Shown here one piece after another: positions 11,830 to 24,369 of a DNA stretch of 64,000 nt. The DNA comes from Aselliscus stoliczkanus (lineage: Eukaryota > Chordata > Mammalia > Chiroptera > Hipposideridae): contig CM066728.1 in assembly GCA_033961575.1 (NCBI GenBank), forward strand, positions 180,225,678-180,289,677, written 5' to 3'. The notes beneath the pieces were generated by a model. It was not told the DNA's origin, searched no databases, and saw nothing but the letters and a program-made list of their open reading frames with translations. A program made the position numbers and the translations under genes. The number at the start of each line of letters is the position of its first letter. Position 1 is the first letter of the stretch.

Positions 11830-12275
11830 ATTAATTTGTTCAGATACGATGATATTTTAGCTTTGTTTTATCATTTAGAGGCTCATATTGAAATGTCTAT
11901 GTGTGAAATTATGACATCTTGGATTTTATTAAAAAGTATATTGGAGGGCCGGCCAAGTGGCTCTGTTGATTAAGAGCTCACTCAAGAGTGCGAGCTGAGC
12001 TCTGAGCAACAGCAGTTCGATGCCCAGCCTGAGCTGAGCTGCCGCTGAGCTGCCAACAAGTAGCAGGATGGCTCAGCTAAAAAAAACACACACAAAAAAA
12101 ACCAGTATATTGGGGGAAGAATAGATCATGCTATAGTTGAAACAAGATTGGCCATCAGTAAATAAGTATTGAAGCAGAGCAATGGATAAGTGGGGAATTC
12201 ATTATGCTACTCTGCATATTTTGAGTGTATTTGAAATTCTCCATGATAAAAGACTACAAAAACAAACAAAAAACA
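11830..12275 (+). mobile_element. Old L1 3'-UTR fragment, split by a SINE
   Basis: Phrases 'aattatgacatcttggatt', 'aacaagattggccatcagt' and 'tttgaaattctccatgataa' follow the order of mammalian L1M 3' untranslated ends. The SINE at 11946-12103 interrupts it. Confidence 0.6.
11946..12103 (+). mobile_element. Truncated T+ SINE (5' part only)
   Basis: It keeps the tRNA-like head (GGCCGGCCAAGTGGCTC) and the GAGCTGAGCTGCCGCTGAGC segment, then passes straight into an A/C-rich tail. The duplication AGTATATTGG is on both sides. It lacks the AATAAA end of its relatives. Confidence 0.8.
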
Positions 12276-12542
12276 ATGCTAAAGAAAATTTGGTGTTTAG
12301 CTCACAAGCATTGGAGGCTTTGAAACAATGAAATGCTTTATACAAATGGCTATATTAAAGATTAATATTTTAAAAATGACCCCTAGAGTCATTTCAACTA
12401 GTGGTTCTATATTCTTTGCATATTTCCTTCCATAATGTGTGTGTTAGATAGTTGTATAGAGAAGGACCTGGGAAAAAGAAGAGACAGGACACAGGTACCA
12501 GATGACTGAACCAGGGGAAGATTATATAAAAGGAGACTGGCG

Positions 12543-12724
12543 GGGTGACAGGTTAAATCAGTTGGTGAGAGCATGGTGTTGCTAACACCAAGGTTGCCAG
12601 TTCGATCCCCGATGGGCCACTGTGAGCTGCGACCTCCTTAAGAGAGTCAGCTATGCCATTGTAGCATGAAAGCAATGTGTAACCAATGACCATGGCTGTT
12701 CCCCAATAAAAGTTAAAAAAAAAA
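12543..12724 (+). mobile_element. tRNA-Ile-like SINE with AATAAA tail
   Basis: The internal promoter region reads AAATCAGTTGGTGAGAGC, GTGTTGCTAACACC, then AGTTCGATCCC, resembling tRNA-Ile. The end is CCCCAATAAAAGTT plus a long A run. The target duplication AAAAGGAGACTGGCG / AAAAGGAGAGTGGCG flanks it. It has a different head from the other SINEs here but a similar CCCCAATAAAA end. Confidence 0.85.
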
Positions 12725-12960
12725 AAAAGGAGAGTGGCGATGGCCGACTTCAGGATGGTGGAGGGTCAGCTGGCAAAGGAGACGGGCAGAGAACGCATAG
12801 AGAGACCAGGATAGGTATAATAGAGCCAAGGGATAAACTAGAACAGCAACTAGGTGCCAGAAAGGTAAAAATCTAATGCTTAGAAGATTGTTCCAACATT
12901 AGAATCTGGAAGGTGCTGGTGACCTTTTCGGGTGGTCGTATTAAGAATAGGTGCCAAGAG

Positions 12961-13402
12961 GGCCGGCCGAGTGGCGCATTGGTTAAGCGCTGGTTTTGGG
13001 ATGCCAGCGGCCCCGGTTCCGATCCCACATGAGGGCCAGTGACACTGCCCTCTACAGCTAACAACAGCTCCACCTGGAGCTGGGCTGTGCGAGCCCCGGT
13101 GATGGTGTGGGCTGCAGCCCCTGCTGCAGTGGGCTGCCATAGGCTACAGTGAGTGGCCCGCAGCCAGCGTGAGCGGCTGGCAGCCAAGCATGAGCTGCCA
13201 ATAGCCGCGGTGAGCGACATCCAGAGGCCAGCGACCAAACTGCCTCATCCGGGAAGAGCGCAATGACGATACCAACAGTGAAGACACATCCTCCACAACT
13301 AAACTGAAGAACAAAAAGACAGCAACTTGTCTGTTCCCCTTCCCCGATTCCCCAACGCTGTTCCCCTCTGCCAATTCCCCAATAAAATCTTTAAAAAAAA
13401 AC
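12961..13402 (+). mobile_element. Long T+ SINE with perfect target duplication
   Basis: The head is of the same type as the short SINE (GGCCGGCCGAGTGGCGC, CCGATCCC). It continues into CTACAGCTAA, a CAGCC/TGAGC-rich body and the end CCCCAATAAAATCTTT plus A. The perfect 18-bp duplication AAGAATAGGTGCCAAGAG shows a recent insertion. Open frames across it on the minus strand are not genes. Confidence 0.93.
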
Positions 13403-13420
13403 AAGAATAGGTGCCAAGAG

Positions 13421-15867
13421 CAAAAGCCAGACCACAGCGGGTTGAGGAATAAGGGACCTTTTGAGGTGTCTGTCAGCGAAGGGAAAGGAAAGGAAGAAAC
13501 AGTCTGAAGAGCATCGGGGTTCATTGGAAAGTTGGAGGTGGGTATATGTGAGAGCAGCTGGGTGTCTGGTATGAAGGATGCTGCCTCAGTACGCATGTAG
13601 AGAGACAGAGGAACAACTCAGAACACAGAGGCAGGTGAGGAAGATACTGGAGAGTAAGAGGGAATAGGATTCAGGTTTCATCCGTTAAGAATATCAGCTT
13701 GTCCAAATAAAAGTTTCATTTATATTGGAGGCTTTTGAAGCTCTTTGTATGTTTTTATTATTAAGCAATATTAAGACTTTTGATTTGCCAGATATCTAAA
13801 TGTATCATTTTCCATTTTGCCCAGGGATTTTTTTTTTCCCCCCTGAAATATATCAAGCCATGATTCTTCTGGTTGGTAATTTCCTAGAGACAATCAAGGA
13901 GGACCAGGTAACACAATCCATCAAATTCTTCACCAATTAATCTCTGTAATATCCACTGAGACTTATACCCTACCCTCACTCCTACATGATACGCGGCTTT
14001 TTGGGGGCGATTCTGCTGAAGATACGAAATGTAAGGTTCATTCAACAAAGAGGCACAGACTGACATTCAGGGCCAAAAAGTGACACCCGTCTTACATCTA
14101 ATGTGCATAAACAGCTCATTAGAAACCACTTGGAAATGTTCAAGTGGAGGAGAGTTTGGGAAGGGTGTGAGGGACATGTAATGGGCTGCAAACTGTTCCG
14201 ACTGGAAATTATAATGACACACCAATTAGGGACCTGCACTTTTGGGCTTTTAGGGAGCAAGGAGAACTCCATGACCTTGGCCAAGTTATGAAACTTGTCC
14301 TCTGCAGAATGCAAGTTAAAGAAAGTTCCTGAAGTCTTTCTGCTTTAAATATCCTATGATTTTCTTAATCGTGAAGTAAGTGCTATTTTAAAGACAGTTG
14401 TTCATAGCTTCTAAGCTTTGTCTTAAATCTTGAAAAGAGTACATATAAAGCCTTGGAAGGTTTCTAAAGATAAAGAAACAACAGAGCTATGAATGTGATG
14501 AGGAGTAGGAGATGGGTGGTGTGGGGCACGCCACCTCCTTTCTGCAAACCTTAGTTTCTTTGGTGTAAACTATGAGACTCATCGGTTTTTACTATTACAC
14601 AAAACAAGGAGGAGGAAGCATGGCTTATATTTAAAAGGGGAGGACTTGCAGAAAGCCTCTGAAAGTTGCTAGTCAAGAAAGCAGGTTTGGTCGGCAAGAG
14701 ACCTAAGATTGTCAGATAAGCTAGCACTTTCATAAAACCCATCACAAGACCAGCAACAAGCCTGATGGCTCACCTTTAATTAAAACAGTCCTAGAAAAGA
14801 ACCAGGAAGAGGAGGAAACTTGAAAATACAGTGAGCACTTTATAATACTGAAAAGGTATCACATTGTCTTGAGTAGAATTTGTCAGGTATAAATGTTTTA
14901 AACTAGGGTGGACTTTCGGGGAGACTCTGCTTTGATTCCCCAAGGCTAGGCCAAATGGAAAATAGCATTTTAGGAACATGTGCAGGAATAAAAAACACAC
15001 TGTGGTCGTGGCTTCTAAATTGCTAAATTCCTGGACAGCAGCTTTGCATCTCAGTCTTTACAAGAACACCTACCAACATCAGGTCTTCACAGAATACAAT
15101 TCATAAATTACCAAACAAAAAAGGTAAGTCTTTGCCTATCATATAATTAATATTTTGCTTGAACTAACACGCGAGTGGCAGTTCGCATCTATAATCTCAT
15201 CACTAGCATTAAAATCCACATTTTACAATTCACCACTAGTAAGCTGACCCTGTATAGTCTTTTGATTCCTGTATAGTCTTTGGACCATGCCTTTGGGACC
15301 ACCCCTCCTAGGTCTAGGAAGATAAGATAATTTATTTGCCAGGTACGGCTACATTCCAGGACCAGGAAGCATATCTTCCTTCCTTCATATTCTTCATGAA
15401 TACAACCTTTATAATGCAATACAGTAGACAGCCATTGTTACAGTAACGATGGCCATGTCCTTACCCCTAGTATGAAGTATACAAAACACCCTGATAAGAC
15501 GGTATATTGGAGAACAAGTGCCCTTGGATAAGTTCTGAGGTGCCAGAGCTTTTCAATACATTCTGCAATTTTGCTTCTTAGAAAATGATACTGCAGCACA
15601 TGAAGCATGAGTTGATCAGCATTTTGAAAATCACAGCCATGTCTCCTTGCATCTATAATTCATAGAAAAGTATCAAAGGATGGCGGGGGGTATACCTTAT
15701 ATCCTATTCTCCTCCTTTCACTGAACTGTGGTACCATTACCAAGGGAAGCCAGATGGTGAGAAAGGTAATAGTGCTAATTAGATTTTCTTGAAAAGGTTT
15801 ATTCAGTACTATAGTGGTTTTACTTTGATGCGATTCCTCTCTCAAGGAGGTTTAATCAGTGGCCCAG
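13421..15867. other. Intronic sequence, no gene seen
   Basis: I recognise no repeat family here with confidence. Several 60-150-codon open frames exist on the minus strand, but they show no domain or splice context. Confidence 0.4.
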
Positions 15868-15990
15868 TACAAAAAAGCATGGGCTTTGGCATTAGTCAGG
15901 CCTGGATTCAAATTCTGGCTCTGCTACTTCTACTTCTTTAAGATGAGAACAAAAGCGATCTCACACATTGCATGGATTAAAGAAGAGGAT
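15868..15990 (+). repeat. MIR relic
   Basis: The order 'catgggctttggcattagtc', 'ctggattcaaattctggctc', 'tgctacttct', 'aagatgagaa' matches the 5' half of MIR. Confidence 0.65.
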
Positions 15991-17559
15991 ATAGAGGGAC
16001 AGTGTCCAGCACAATCCCAACAGGAAGTCGTGTTCAATAAGGCTTCCTTCATTCCTAGCAAACCAGTTTGATAAATTAACTGCAGGGTGCCATTTAGAAG
16101 ATCTCTCTTCATTTTCAGTAAAGACAACACAGACTTGTCTACACTTGCCATCAGTTCCCCCCTTTTCCCTCTAATCAAGAAGAGTCCCTTCCCCTGCCCA
16201 CCCCAGCCCTCATCCACACTAATCACACCTTCCTTTTTTCGAAGCTCAGCCTAATTTTGTACCAACTGTACCACCCAATATAGTATTTAAATATATGTGT
16301 ACCTACCACATAAATATCTTCAAATGTTATGAACATCATTAAAGTAATCAAAGAACATTAAAAACAAACACATTTAGAAGGAAATGTTTGTAGTTATTCC
16401 AAGTGGCATGATGGTTTATCACTATTTAAATATATATACCCTGAAATAAAGCAAAGGTCAACTATTTCATTTTTTAAAAACTACTGGAATTCTAAACACT
16501 GAGGTCTCAAACCAGGACACTCTAGTAATTACCTTAAATATTTAAAGTAACATCTGAGGACCTCATATGTACATCTTCTTTCCATGACTGAGAAAGGCAA
16601 GAAAATGTCCTGTTTTATGTGTCACTAACTCTGAATATTTCTCCCTACCCCTGCCTCCCCCTACATCCCCATCCTCTATGTCTTCTGAATTCAAAGGCCA
16701 AAGTCTGCTGTCTCCAAATATTGTATTTTAGTAAATGCTCTTCCATTTTCTCCTGACTAATAAAAGGATCTTTGACTTTATCTGGGAACATCTCACTGTG
16801 CATTCACCTTTAGTGACCTAAAGAAGCCTCTTAGGGGTAATTTTTCTTTGTGGACCTTGACACTGCCTTGAAAGTTTACAGTCATAAATTGTTACCCACT
16901 GAGAGCAATTTCTCAAACTTGGTTAAATAATTACATAGACCCCAAAAGAAAACCACCCTCTACCTATATCATTGCTTTATCTTGTCTTCTAATTCAAAGA
17001 GCACAGCCCACATTTTGAATAACTTAGCAACCTTATACAATGAAATTACAAAATTCAACTAGATAATTCAAAAAGAAAAAAAATCTTCTAACTGGAGGAC
17101 ACCATTTGTTATTTGGTGGCACCTTCTGGGAAAGCTTGATATTGCAGCTCAGCTCTATAAACTCCCATGCAAAAGAAAGTGAGAGAATTCTGGGAGCAGG
17201 GAAACAGTGCTGATGGTATACTCTAATAATGTGAAATCCAGATCTATGAGAGTCTGTTTTGTTTTAAGCAAGAATGTACAAGAAGTTAGAGGTTCCTGGA
17301 TATTTCACAGCTCTCCCGTTAATTCTGGCTGTGGATGCCACCACCTCTGAGGACAACCGTCACCTCCTAAGGTAAAACCCAAACCAATAGGTAGGTCAAA
17401 GAAATATGATTCAAAACAGAAGAAGACTCGGATATCAAAGGCTTTCTCAGCAGTGGTACCAATTTCAGGAAGCACATCTCTGAAACTGTAACATGAATTC
17501 AGGGGTAAATAAGATTTTCTTCACCCCAAAACTCCTTTTGAGGGCACTCCCTACCATGT
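15991..17559. other. Intronic sequence, no gene seen
   Basis: AT-rich and unassigned. I see no repeat or coding signal I can support. Confidence 0.4.
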
Positions 17560-17735
17560 GGGATCAAATCCTTTTAAACATGGCAACCTTGGGCAATTTT
17601 CTTAACTTTTGAGCCTCAGCTTCCCCAGCTATAAAATAAGGATAATAACAGTACATATTTTATAGGGTTGTTTTGTGGGTGAAATTAGTTAAAACAAGTC
17701 AAGTACTTAGAACAGTGACTATTACATAGAAAGCA
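17560..17735 (+). repeat. MIR relic
   Basis: The phrases 'cttgggcaattttcttaact', 'gagcctcagcttccccagc', 'ataaggataataacagtaca', 'agggttgtttt' and 'cttagaacagtg' follow the MIR consensus in order. Confidence 0.78.
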
Positions 17736-18173
17736 TTCAAAGAAAGTTTAGCTACAGTCACAAGGTACCCCTATGGTACAGTAAAACTAGTCACACAAAG
17801 ATCACGTTGATCACATCTTTGACTTTGTGTCTAAAGATGACAGATGGCACAATTACATAAAGATCATAGGCCCTAGAGTAAGAGATAATAACGTATTGAA
17901 TAGGTGATGCAGCTCTCTTGAGGGAAGCTCATGGAATTTATTGAAAGAGAAACAATGCAATACAAGTGAGTGAAAATGCTGAGCTTTGGCAATTACTGAT
18001 GACAGTCAACTCTGCAATGATAGAACCCCTGTCTATTCATGACCCTCAGCTATATAAAGCTTCTAAGGAATTATTTAATTTTAAAACTGAGAAACCAGTT
18101 GGGCTTAGTATGGTACTCCAACAAGGAAGAGAAAGAGCCTCTAACTCTAAAAAAAAAAAAAAAAATCTCTCTC

Positions 18174-18286
18174 TTTTTTTTTTTTTAATCAGAGGGCAGT
18201 GTCACTGGCCCTCCTATGTGGGATCCGAACCCTGGCCGCTGATATCCCAAGCCAGCTCTTAACCATTGTGCCACTCGGCCAGCCCC
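18174..18286 (-). mobile_element. Short tRNA-SINE, subfamily A-like
   Basis: Reversed, it reads GGCTGGCCGAGTGGCACA, GGCTTGGGATATCAGCGG, GGTTCGGATCCC, then a poly-A tail (T run). The probable duplication AAAAATCTCNCTTTT flanks it. Confidence 0.88.
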
Positions 18287-19599
18287 AAAAATCTCACTTT
18301 TAACTGCTTCAAATAATTTTTTAAAAATAAATCACAAATGTGGCTGAATAAATGAACAGCTGATTGACTAGACTGCACTTCCTCCATCTAATGACATTGA
18401 ACACAGAAAACAAACAAAAGTATTGGAAAACAAAGTCAGGTGAAATAGCTCCATGCAGCCAACAAAGGTTAAGTTTCTCCCAGTTGTTTTAATTAATGGC
18501 CCATGCTGAGGTGAATCTATCAGAGGAAGAATTGCAGCTCTTCAGGTATTTTTATCTCCAGTTATAAAATACAAAGAACAGGAGTCCAGAATGAGAGTGC
18601 CCCCTGGAGAGCTGGGGCAGCCCCTTAACGAATGGCCTCTCCAGCTGCTCACTCACCATACTTACAGACTTTACAGCTCTCCCATGTGCTGGAATTACAA
18701 GTCATTAAAAAGCCACTTTGAAAACACAATAAAGACCTTCTTCTCTGACTGCGACAACCTTCCATCACATAAAAACCTAAGGCCAATGCTACATCAGCAG
18801 GGCGCTTACTGCCAGCCCCAGACAGTTTAAGCAGGGTAAGAAACAGGGTGGGGCGGGAGGAAATGAGGCACAACAAAAGAGGGGAAGTTTCTTTTTCCTT
18901 CTCCTTCCTTTTTTTTTTTTTTTTTTTTTTGTCTTTTCAAAAGAAACTTCTGCTATGGTGGTTTGAAGTTTTTATCCCGTATCTGAACCACCACCCACCC
19001 TTGGGAAAAATGCTCCCATCGGATGAGATTTTCTCTTTCTCCCTCAAGAAGACTTTATCCAAGTAAGCACTTTGGTAAGCCAAAACTATCAAAAGACATG
19101 ATTAAAATCTCTTTTCTCACACTGCAGATGGAAGTATAAAATGTTTCACCAAAAGTAATCTGCCCATTTTCAAGGAAAGATAATTAAAACTTTTAACTTC
19201 TGCACTTTTAAATTAGGATTACATTTCTACAAAGCAAAGCAAAACGAAGTAAAGGCAATAATAAGGAAATTACTATCATAACCAAATCTGATCATAAATG
19301 ATTATTTCAATCATCTTTCACTCCTTCTCTGCTATGAATACCAAACTTCCTCATATCACAAAACAAGATCAACTCAATAGAGAAGCAGAGTTATATGATA
19401 AACAAAAATTAGGGAATTCTAGGAGGGATGAAAGATATTTGGGTGCATTTTTACTGTCAATTCAAGTTTAAACAAAGTTCATACAAAGCACAATTACAAA
19501 CTTTTGGTTGATGTGGGTACACTCAGATCCTCGCCCTTTCCTACCTGCTAGTTAATGGTGTCACCAGTAAGAACAGTCACTTTCCATTAAGTGACCATT
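18287..19599. other. Intronic sequence, no gene seen
   Basis: A T run of about 23 lies at 18908-18930. No other feature is recognised. Confidence 0.4.
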
Positions 19600-20065
19600 A
19601 TTAAGACAGGTTAGTTAGTATAATATCAGGCAGTCAGGAATTCCCTGGTAGACTGAGCAAAGATAAGAAAACTGGTTATCTCTTAAACTAGCCATTCCTT
19701 TCAAAATTATAAGGTAACTCCCTCATACAGGAACAGAGACATCAGTCATGCCCCAGAGCGACAAAGCCATTTTGGAGGACATGACCAAAGACCTCCCCAG
19801 GGCTGAGCAACAGAACAAACCTGATAAATCCCTTAATAACTGTTACCAGTATTTCAGCATTCCCCCTTTCAGGCAGAAAAAAAGTATAAAGCTCAAGCCT
19901 TTTACCCTAGCTGGGGGCACAGTCGGGACCCCCTCTCGTTTTGAGAGCTATTACTTTCTACTCTAATAAACTATCCTCTGCTGTAAACTTTACCTCTCTG
20001 GTCCATGTCTCCATTCTTCAGCTTCACAAGACTATGATCCTGGTACAAGAAATATCCTACATCAT
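19600..20065 (+). mobile_element. Probable solo LTR of an endogenous retrovirus
   Basis: A TATAAA at 19885-19890 lies about 80 bp before AATAAA at 19965-19970. A C-rich U3-like part precedes it and a pyrimidine-rich U5-like part follows. This spacing and composition fit U3-R-U5 of a class I element. I cannot define the TG...CA ends or a target duplication, and no internal viral genes are seen nearby. Confidence 0.45.
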
Positions 20066-23000
20066 TATGCCTACAAAAAGAGAAACTCCTAAACCAAAAA
20101 CAGCTTTACTCTACAATGGGAATTACCAAGGTTCTTGAATATAAAATATTCTTAATGCTAACATTTATGTACATGGCAGGAACATGTCTTTATCATGTTA
20201 TCTGTGTTTGCTAAATGCTCCCCCACTATGAAACAGTCCCTCTGCCTCCCTCCCTGCCTCCCCCTTGCCACCTCCCAAATCCTGTAAGGGAAAGTTACTG
20301 ATGGACTTTCATGTGACAATATTAGATTTCTTTATAAAATGAGAAACATTTCAGGAATTGCAAAACATATTTTAAAATTATTCTTTCAGTCATATTAATA
20401 GTAATTCAAATGTAAATCATTTCTTAGTATGTCTTCTTTTCATTGCTAACAGCAATTTAAAAAAAACAAACTACCACGTGCCTACTGGATGCAGTGATAG
20501 GTATCTTCTTGTCCTTTATTTCATTTAATTAGAAAGCTAAAAGATCCTGGAAAATGTTGGCATACCTACCTACCTAGCTACCTATCTAAACACTTACCAG
20601 CAAATATGTGATCCCTCAAAAAATATACAGGCTTACAAACATGGATGCACTTCTTCTTTTTTTGTTCTTTTTTACGAAGCATATAAAAATCTTAACCAAA
20701 AGAACCACGTGAATCAATCAACAATCTAAGCTTCCTAGTCCATCACAATAGCACTGATTTTTATTTCTATATGAAACCTGAATCTAACTTAATTATAAAA
20801 AAGCGTCTTTAAAAAGTTCTTTCTTTTAATTGTAACTAACTTGTACCAAGGCAAGATATTTTCTTCACAGGCATACCAGGTAAATCATCTTTCTCCCCTC
20901 AGCCCTTCCTAATTCTTCACATTCTTCCAATTATTTTTTGTGTCTTTTTTCTGTTTCCAAAATCCAGGCTCTCTGTTCACTGTGTCTACAATTACCTGCC
21001 ACCTCACCTACCACAAATGAACATAAATCTGGCTCATATCCCAGTAATGACGCTGGAAAGGACTTTAAAGAGATCAGGTCACCTGATCACACTCAGATGC
21101 AGACAAGCTCACCAACCAGGACAACATGGATGGTGGCCCCTGAAGTTGGACCTGCCCAAGCTACCACCAAATCAGTTACCGGACAAGGGAGGTTTGGGGC
21201 TGGTTAGGGGCTCTCCATTATAATCGCCTCCTGTTCCTTCTGTCTTGCCTACAGGAGAGATACCAGGTAGGGCAAAGGCCAAACAAAGCCTAACTTTACT
21301 ATGGGATAAAGGGAATTTCAGCCCTCTTTTATCATCCTTTGCTCACAGAAAGGTCTTTTCGGCCCTGGCTTACTTGGAACCACTTATGTCAATTTTCTTC
21401 TGTTCCACCACCAACATTTAGAGAATTAAACTAACAGCAGCAACAATAAAAGCATTACTACTTCCAGAAAACTGATAAGGAAAGCACAGTTGTTGTGTTT
21501 TATACACAAACAATACCTGAAAGTCTTTAAAGGCTTCCTCTGTAGTGATATGCAGAGCACATTACAAAAAAAACAAAAAAAACTCCTGTTACAGTTACTG
21601 GATATGTAGCTCTAATGTTATGGATCATTTTGAAAATTTGCTAGCTACTTTAAGGAATTACAATTCTAGCTTTGTTCCAGAAGATTTTTCAAGGTATTAT
21701 TTTGAATAAATATACCCAAGTTGAACATAAAGATTACAAAAAGAAAAGCCATGCCTTATAAATCATATATAAAAGGAAGCAAGAAGCAAACAAAAATGAG
21801 AATACACAGAATTATCTAAACAGAAAGATCATCTGTGATATTTTCATGTAGAAAGATCATTCAATCGTACTTTATGAATGCCATTTAGTCTTCTCACAAA
21901 TCAGTAAACATTCAAGAAAGATGCCTTTTAAAATTTTGACCATGACCTACTATACGAAATACACACCCTCAAAAATAAAATTTTCACAAACCATTATTGA
22001 CCCACACTAATTATAATATATTCTGATTTATTTTAATACTGGTGATGACATGCTAAATTGATTTCATGGCTCACCAGTGAATCACAACCCATAATTTGAA
22101 AACCTCTCTTCTAGTAGAATACCAACATGTCAGAATATAGAAAGACAAAGTTGCTAAACTTGGCAATCTTGATAGATTAATCACACCCCAACTGCATCAG
22201 TGAACATTTCAGGGTGATTTTTAAATAGAAGTCAAACATACAAAAAAATTTCTGTAACATCTGCATTAACAGCAAGTTTTTAATTAAGAGAAGAAGTAAA
22301 AAGCAAGGGAAGGAAATAAATTCGTGAGATATTGGGGCAAACCCATTAGCTCTCATCTCCATTTCACTGTCACTATAAAGCCTTCAGCAAACATTGGAAC
22401 AAACTACCCAGTCTCCAGTAATTTATATGCTACTCTCCTCCAAATATGATCTTCTATTAAAATTTCAAAATTATCTATAGAGAGTAGTGGGGAAGGAGAT
22501 GGTCTTTGGATGACTGGGGGTTGGTACAGATACCATGCCCTCATCCTAGAACAGTGCACATGCAGGAGAGAGAATTTGCTACTGAGATCCCCTACCCCTT
22601 GCCAGCATTTGAACTAGGAACATTTGTGAAGTGACTCCCTGGGACAGAAAGAGAAGTTCTGTCCTTTAGAGTTCTAAAATTGCAGCAATTTTTAGCCAGA
22701 CATCTTTCTTGACCATTGTCTAGAAATGTCAAGCCATAGTAAGGCGATTTACAGGGACTAATCATGACTGATAAGTAATGGTAGAAGTCCACAGTTAGAG
22801 AAAAAGGAAAAGCGAGGAGGAGATGAATTCATGGCAAATAATGTTCATTCTTCAGAAATAGAATCAAATATTTTTTGAATTACTAACAGTTCTGTCACTA
22901 AAGTGTAAGATTTCTTACATTGGTAGATTAGAATAAATAACCTTAGAATCCTTTCCAATTCTGAGAAATCTGTAATTATAAGTTTAAATTTCAACATCAG

Positions 23001-23735
23001 GTAACATTTTGGTATGGTCTTTTAGGCACCCACAAAAGATACTCCCACTCATCAGAAAAAACTTACAATGAAGATCACATACCCCACCCATTTCAAATCA
23101 GTGGCTATACAATGAAAAATTAAATATTTTCAAAATACCATCACCTAGTTTTACAGGCACATATTTTTGGTAAAATGTATCAAATTATACATTTTTAAAT
23201 GTGTATATAGTACATTATTACATCAATTTTGCCTGGATAAAACTTAAAAATACTATCACCAGTGTTTTCTTCATCTGTGTAAACAAATTATTTCATTTCA
23301 CTGATCAAAAAGATCAACATTATAACGACACCCTAATATTTTCTACGTTTCTCTTTTGAATTTATTTTCCTTTGTATTCAAGTTTTATTGCATTCTCCTC
23401 ACTTGCTAAATCAGTAATCACTGAAAAGCATTAATGAGCACATAACTAAGCTCTAAGGAGCATCTAAATTCTGCTGTTGTTCAAACGATCCATTATTATA
23501 TTATGGAATATATTTTTCCTTTAACAACTTAAATCACAGCCTAAAAATCTGCAGATTTCTTAATGATTTTATTTCCTTCTTTCCATTAGTTAAGGAAATT
23601 CATTTCTAGGCACTTCCATGCTACCGTTTTATGGTTCAACTGTCATTTTCTTCCCTCATTCTTTACCCTGAAGCTACCTGAAAGGAAATCGGAAAACTAA
23701 GATGGGACAGGAGGGGAACCAACAAGGCTACTCAC
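20066..23735. other. Intronic sequence up to the MLLT3 exon
   Basis: Mostly unassigned AT-rich DNA. A run of CTAC/CTAT units lies near 20560-20590. The stretch 20980-21320 is more GC-rich, opens two plus-strand frames and may be an unrecognised LTR or conserved element. The last 300 bp before the exon show no second exon. Confidence 0.45.
23730..23735 (-). promoter_or_regulatory. MLLT3: Splice donor of the MLLT3 exon (GTGAGT)
   Basis: The minus strand reads GAC then GTGAGT, a near-perfect 5' splice site. It lies just after the SSKSD codons, where the human protein switches to the next exon. Confidence 0.94.
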
Positions 23736-24292
23736 GTCAGATTTAGAGGACATATTCTCCTCCACGTCGGAATCATTGGGGTCCACGATATCATCAAATG
23801 GCGGTAAAGTAGATTTCTTCTTCTCCAATGTCTCACTCTCAATTTTGACCTTTCCCATCTTGACGTGAGATTTATCTTTTATCTGTTTTTTGTCAGCAGA
23901 ACAAGTGAGTATCAGTGGTGGCGCGCTAGAAAAACTTTTAAATAAAGCCTCTGAGCTACTCTTTTTCCTTTTTTTGGCTGAGAGTTCTTCAGAATCTGAA
24001 ATGGGGGGCCTTTTGCTAGGAGCCTTCTTCTCTTGCTGTCCACTGGTGATAGTGAGTAAGTTACTGTCCGGTTTTGGCTCTTTTGACATGGGTTTCGGTT
24101 CCTTGAAGGCCATTTTAGGGACTATTTTTTCTTCTTTCAGTGGTTTATTTTCTTTGGGTTTCTTAGAGGATTCTTTGGAAGATTTGTTGTGATCCCTGGA
24201 AGGTTCTTTGAAGGCACTTTTATGTTCTCTGGAGTCTTTAGAAGGTTTTTCCTTGTGCTCCTTCATTAATTTGTGAGGCTTTGAAAAACTGG

Positions 24293-24323
<31 letters not shown>

Positions 24324-24329
24324 ACTGCT

Positions 24330-24369
<40 letters not shown>

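Larger units (their letters stand above)
1..23735 (-). other. MLLT3: MLLT3 downstream intron (human intron 5), partial
   Basis: All sequence left of the exon is intron, and the intron continues past the window edge. I saw no sequence resembling the next exon (which would begin with codons like SEQPSP). It is AT-rich and contains the SINE, DNA-transposon, MIR, L1 and LTR features listed separately. Confidence 0.85.

Noticed and set aside
12873..13596. Overlapping minus-strand frames of 86-150 codons
   Set aside because: They cover the long SINE at 12961-13402 and its flank, with no splice context or known domain.
23890..24192. 100-codon frame opposite the MLLT3 exon
   Set aside because: It is the antisense shadow of the conserved exon.
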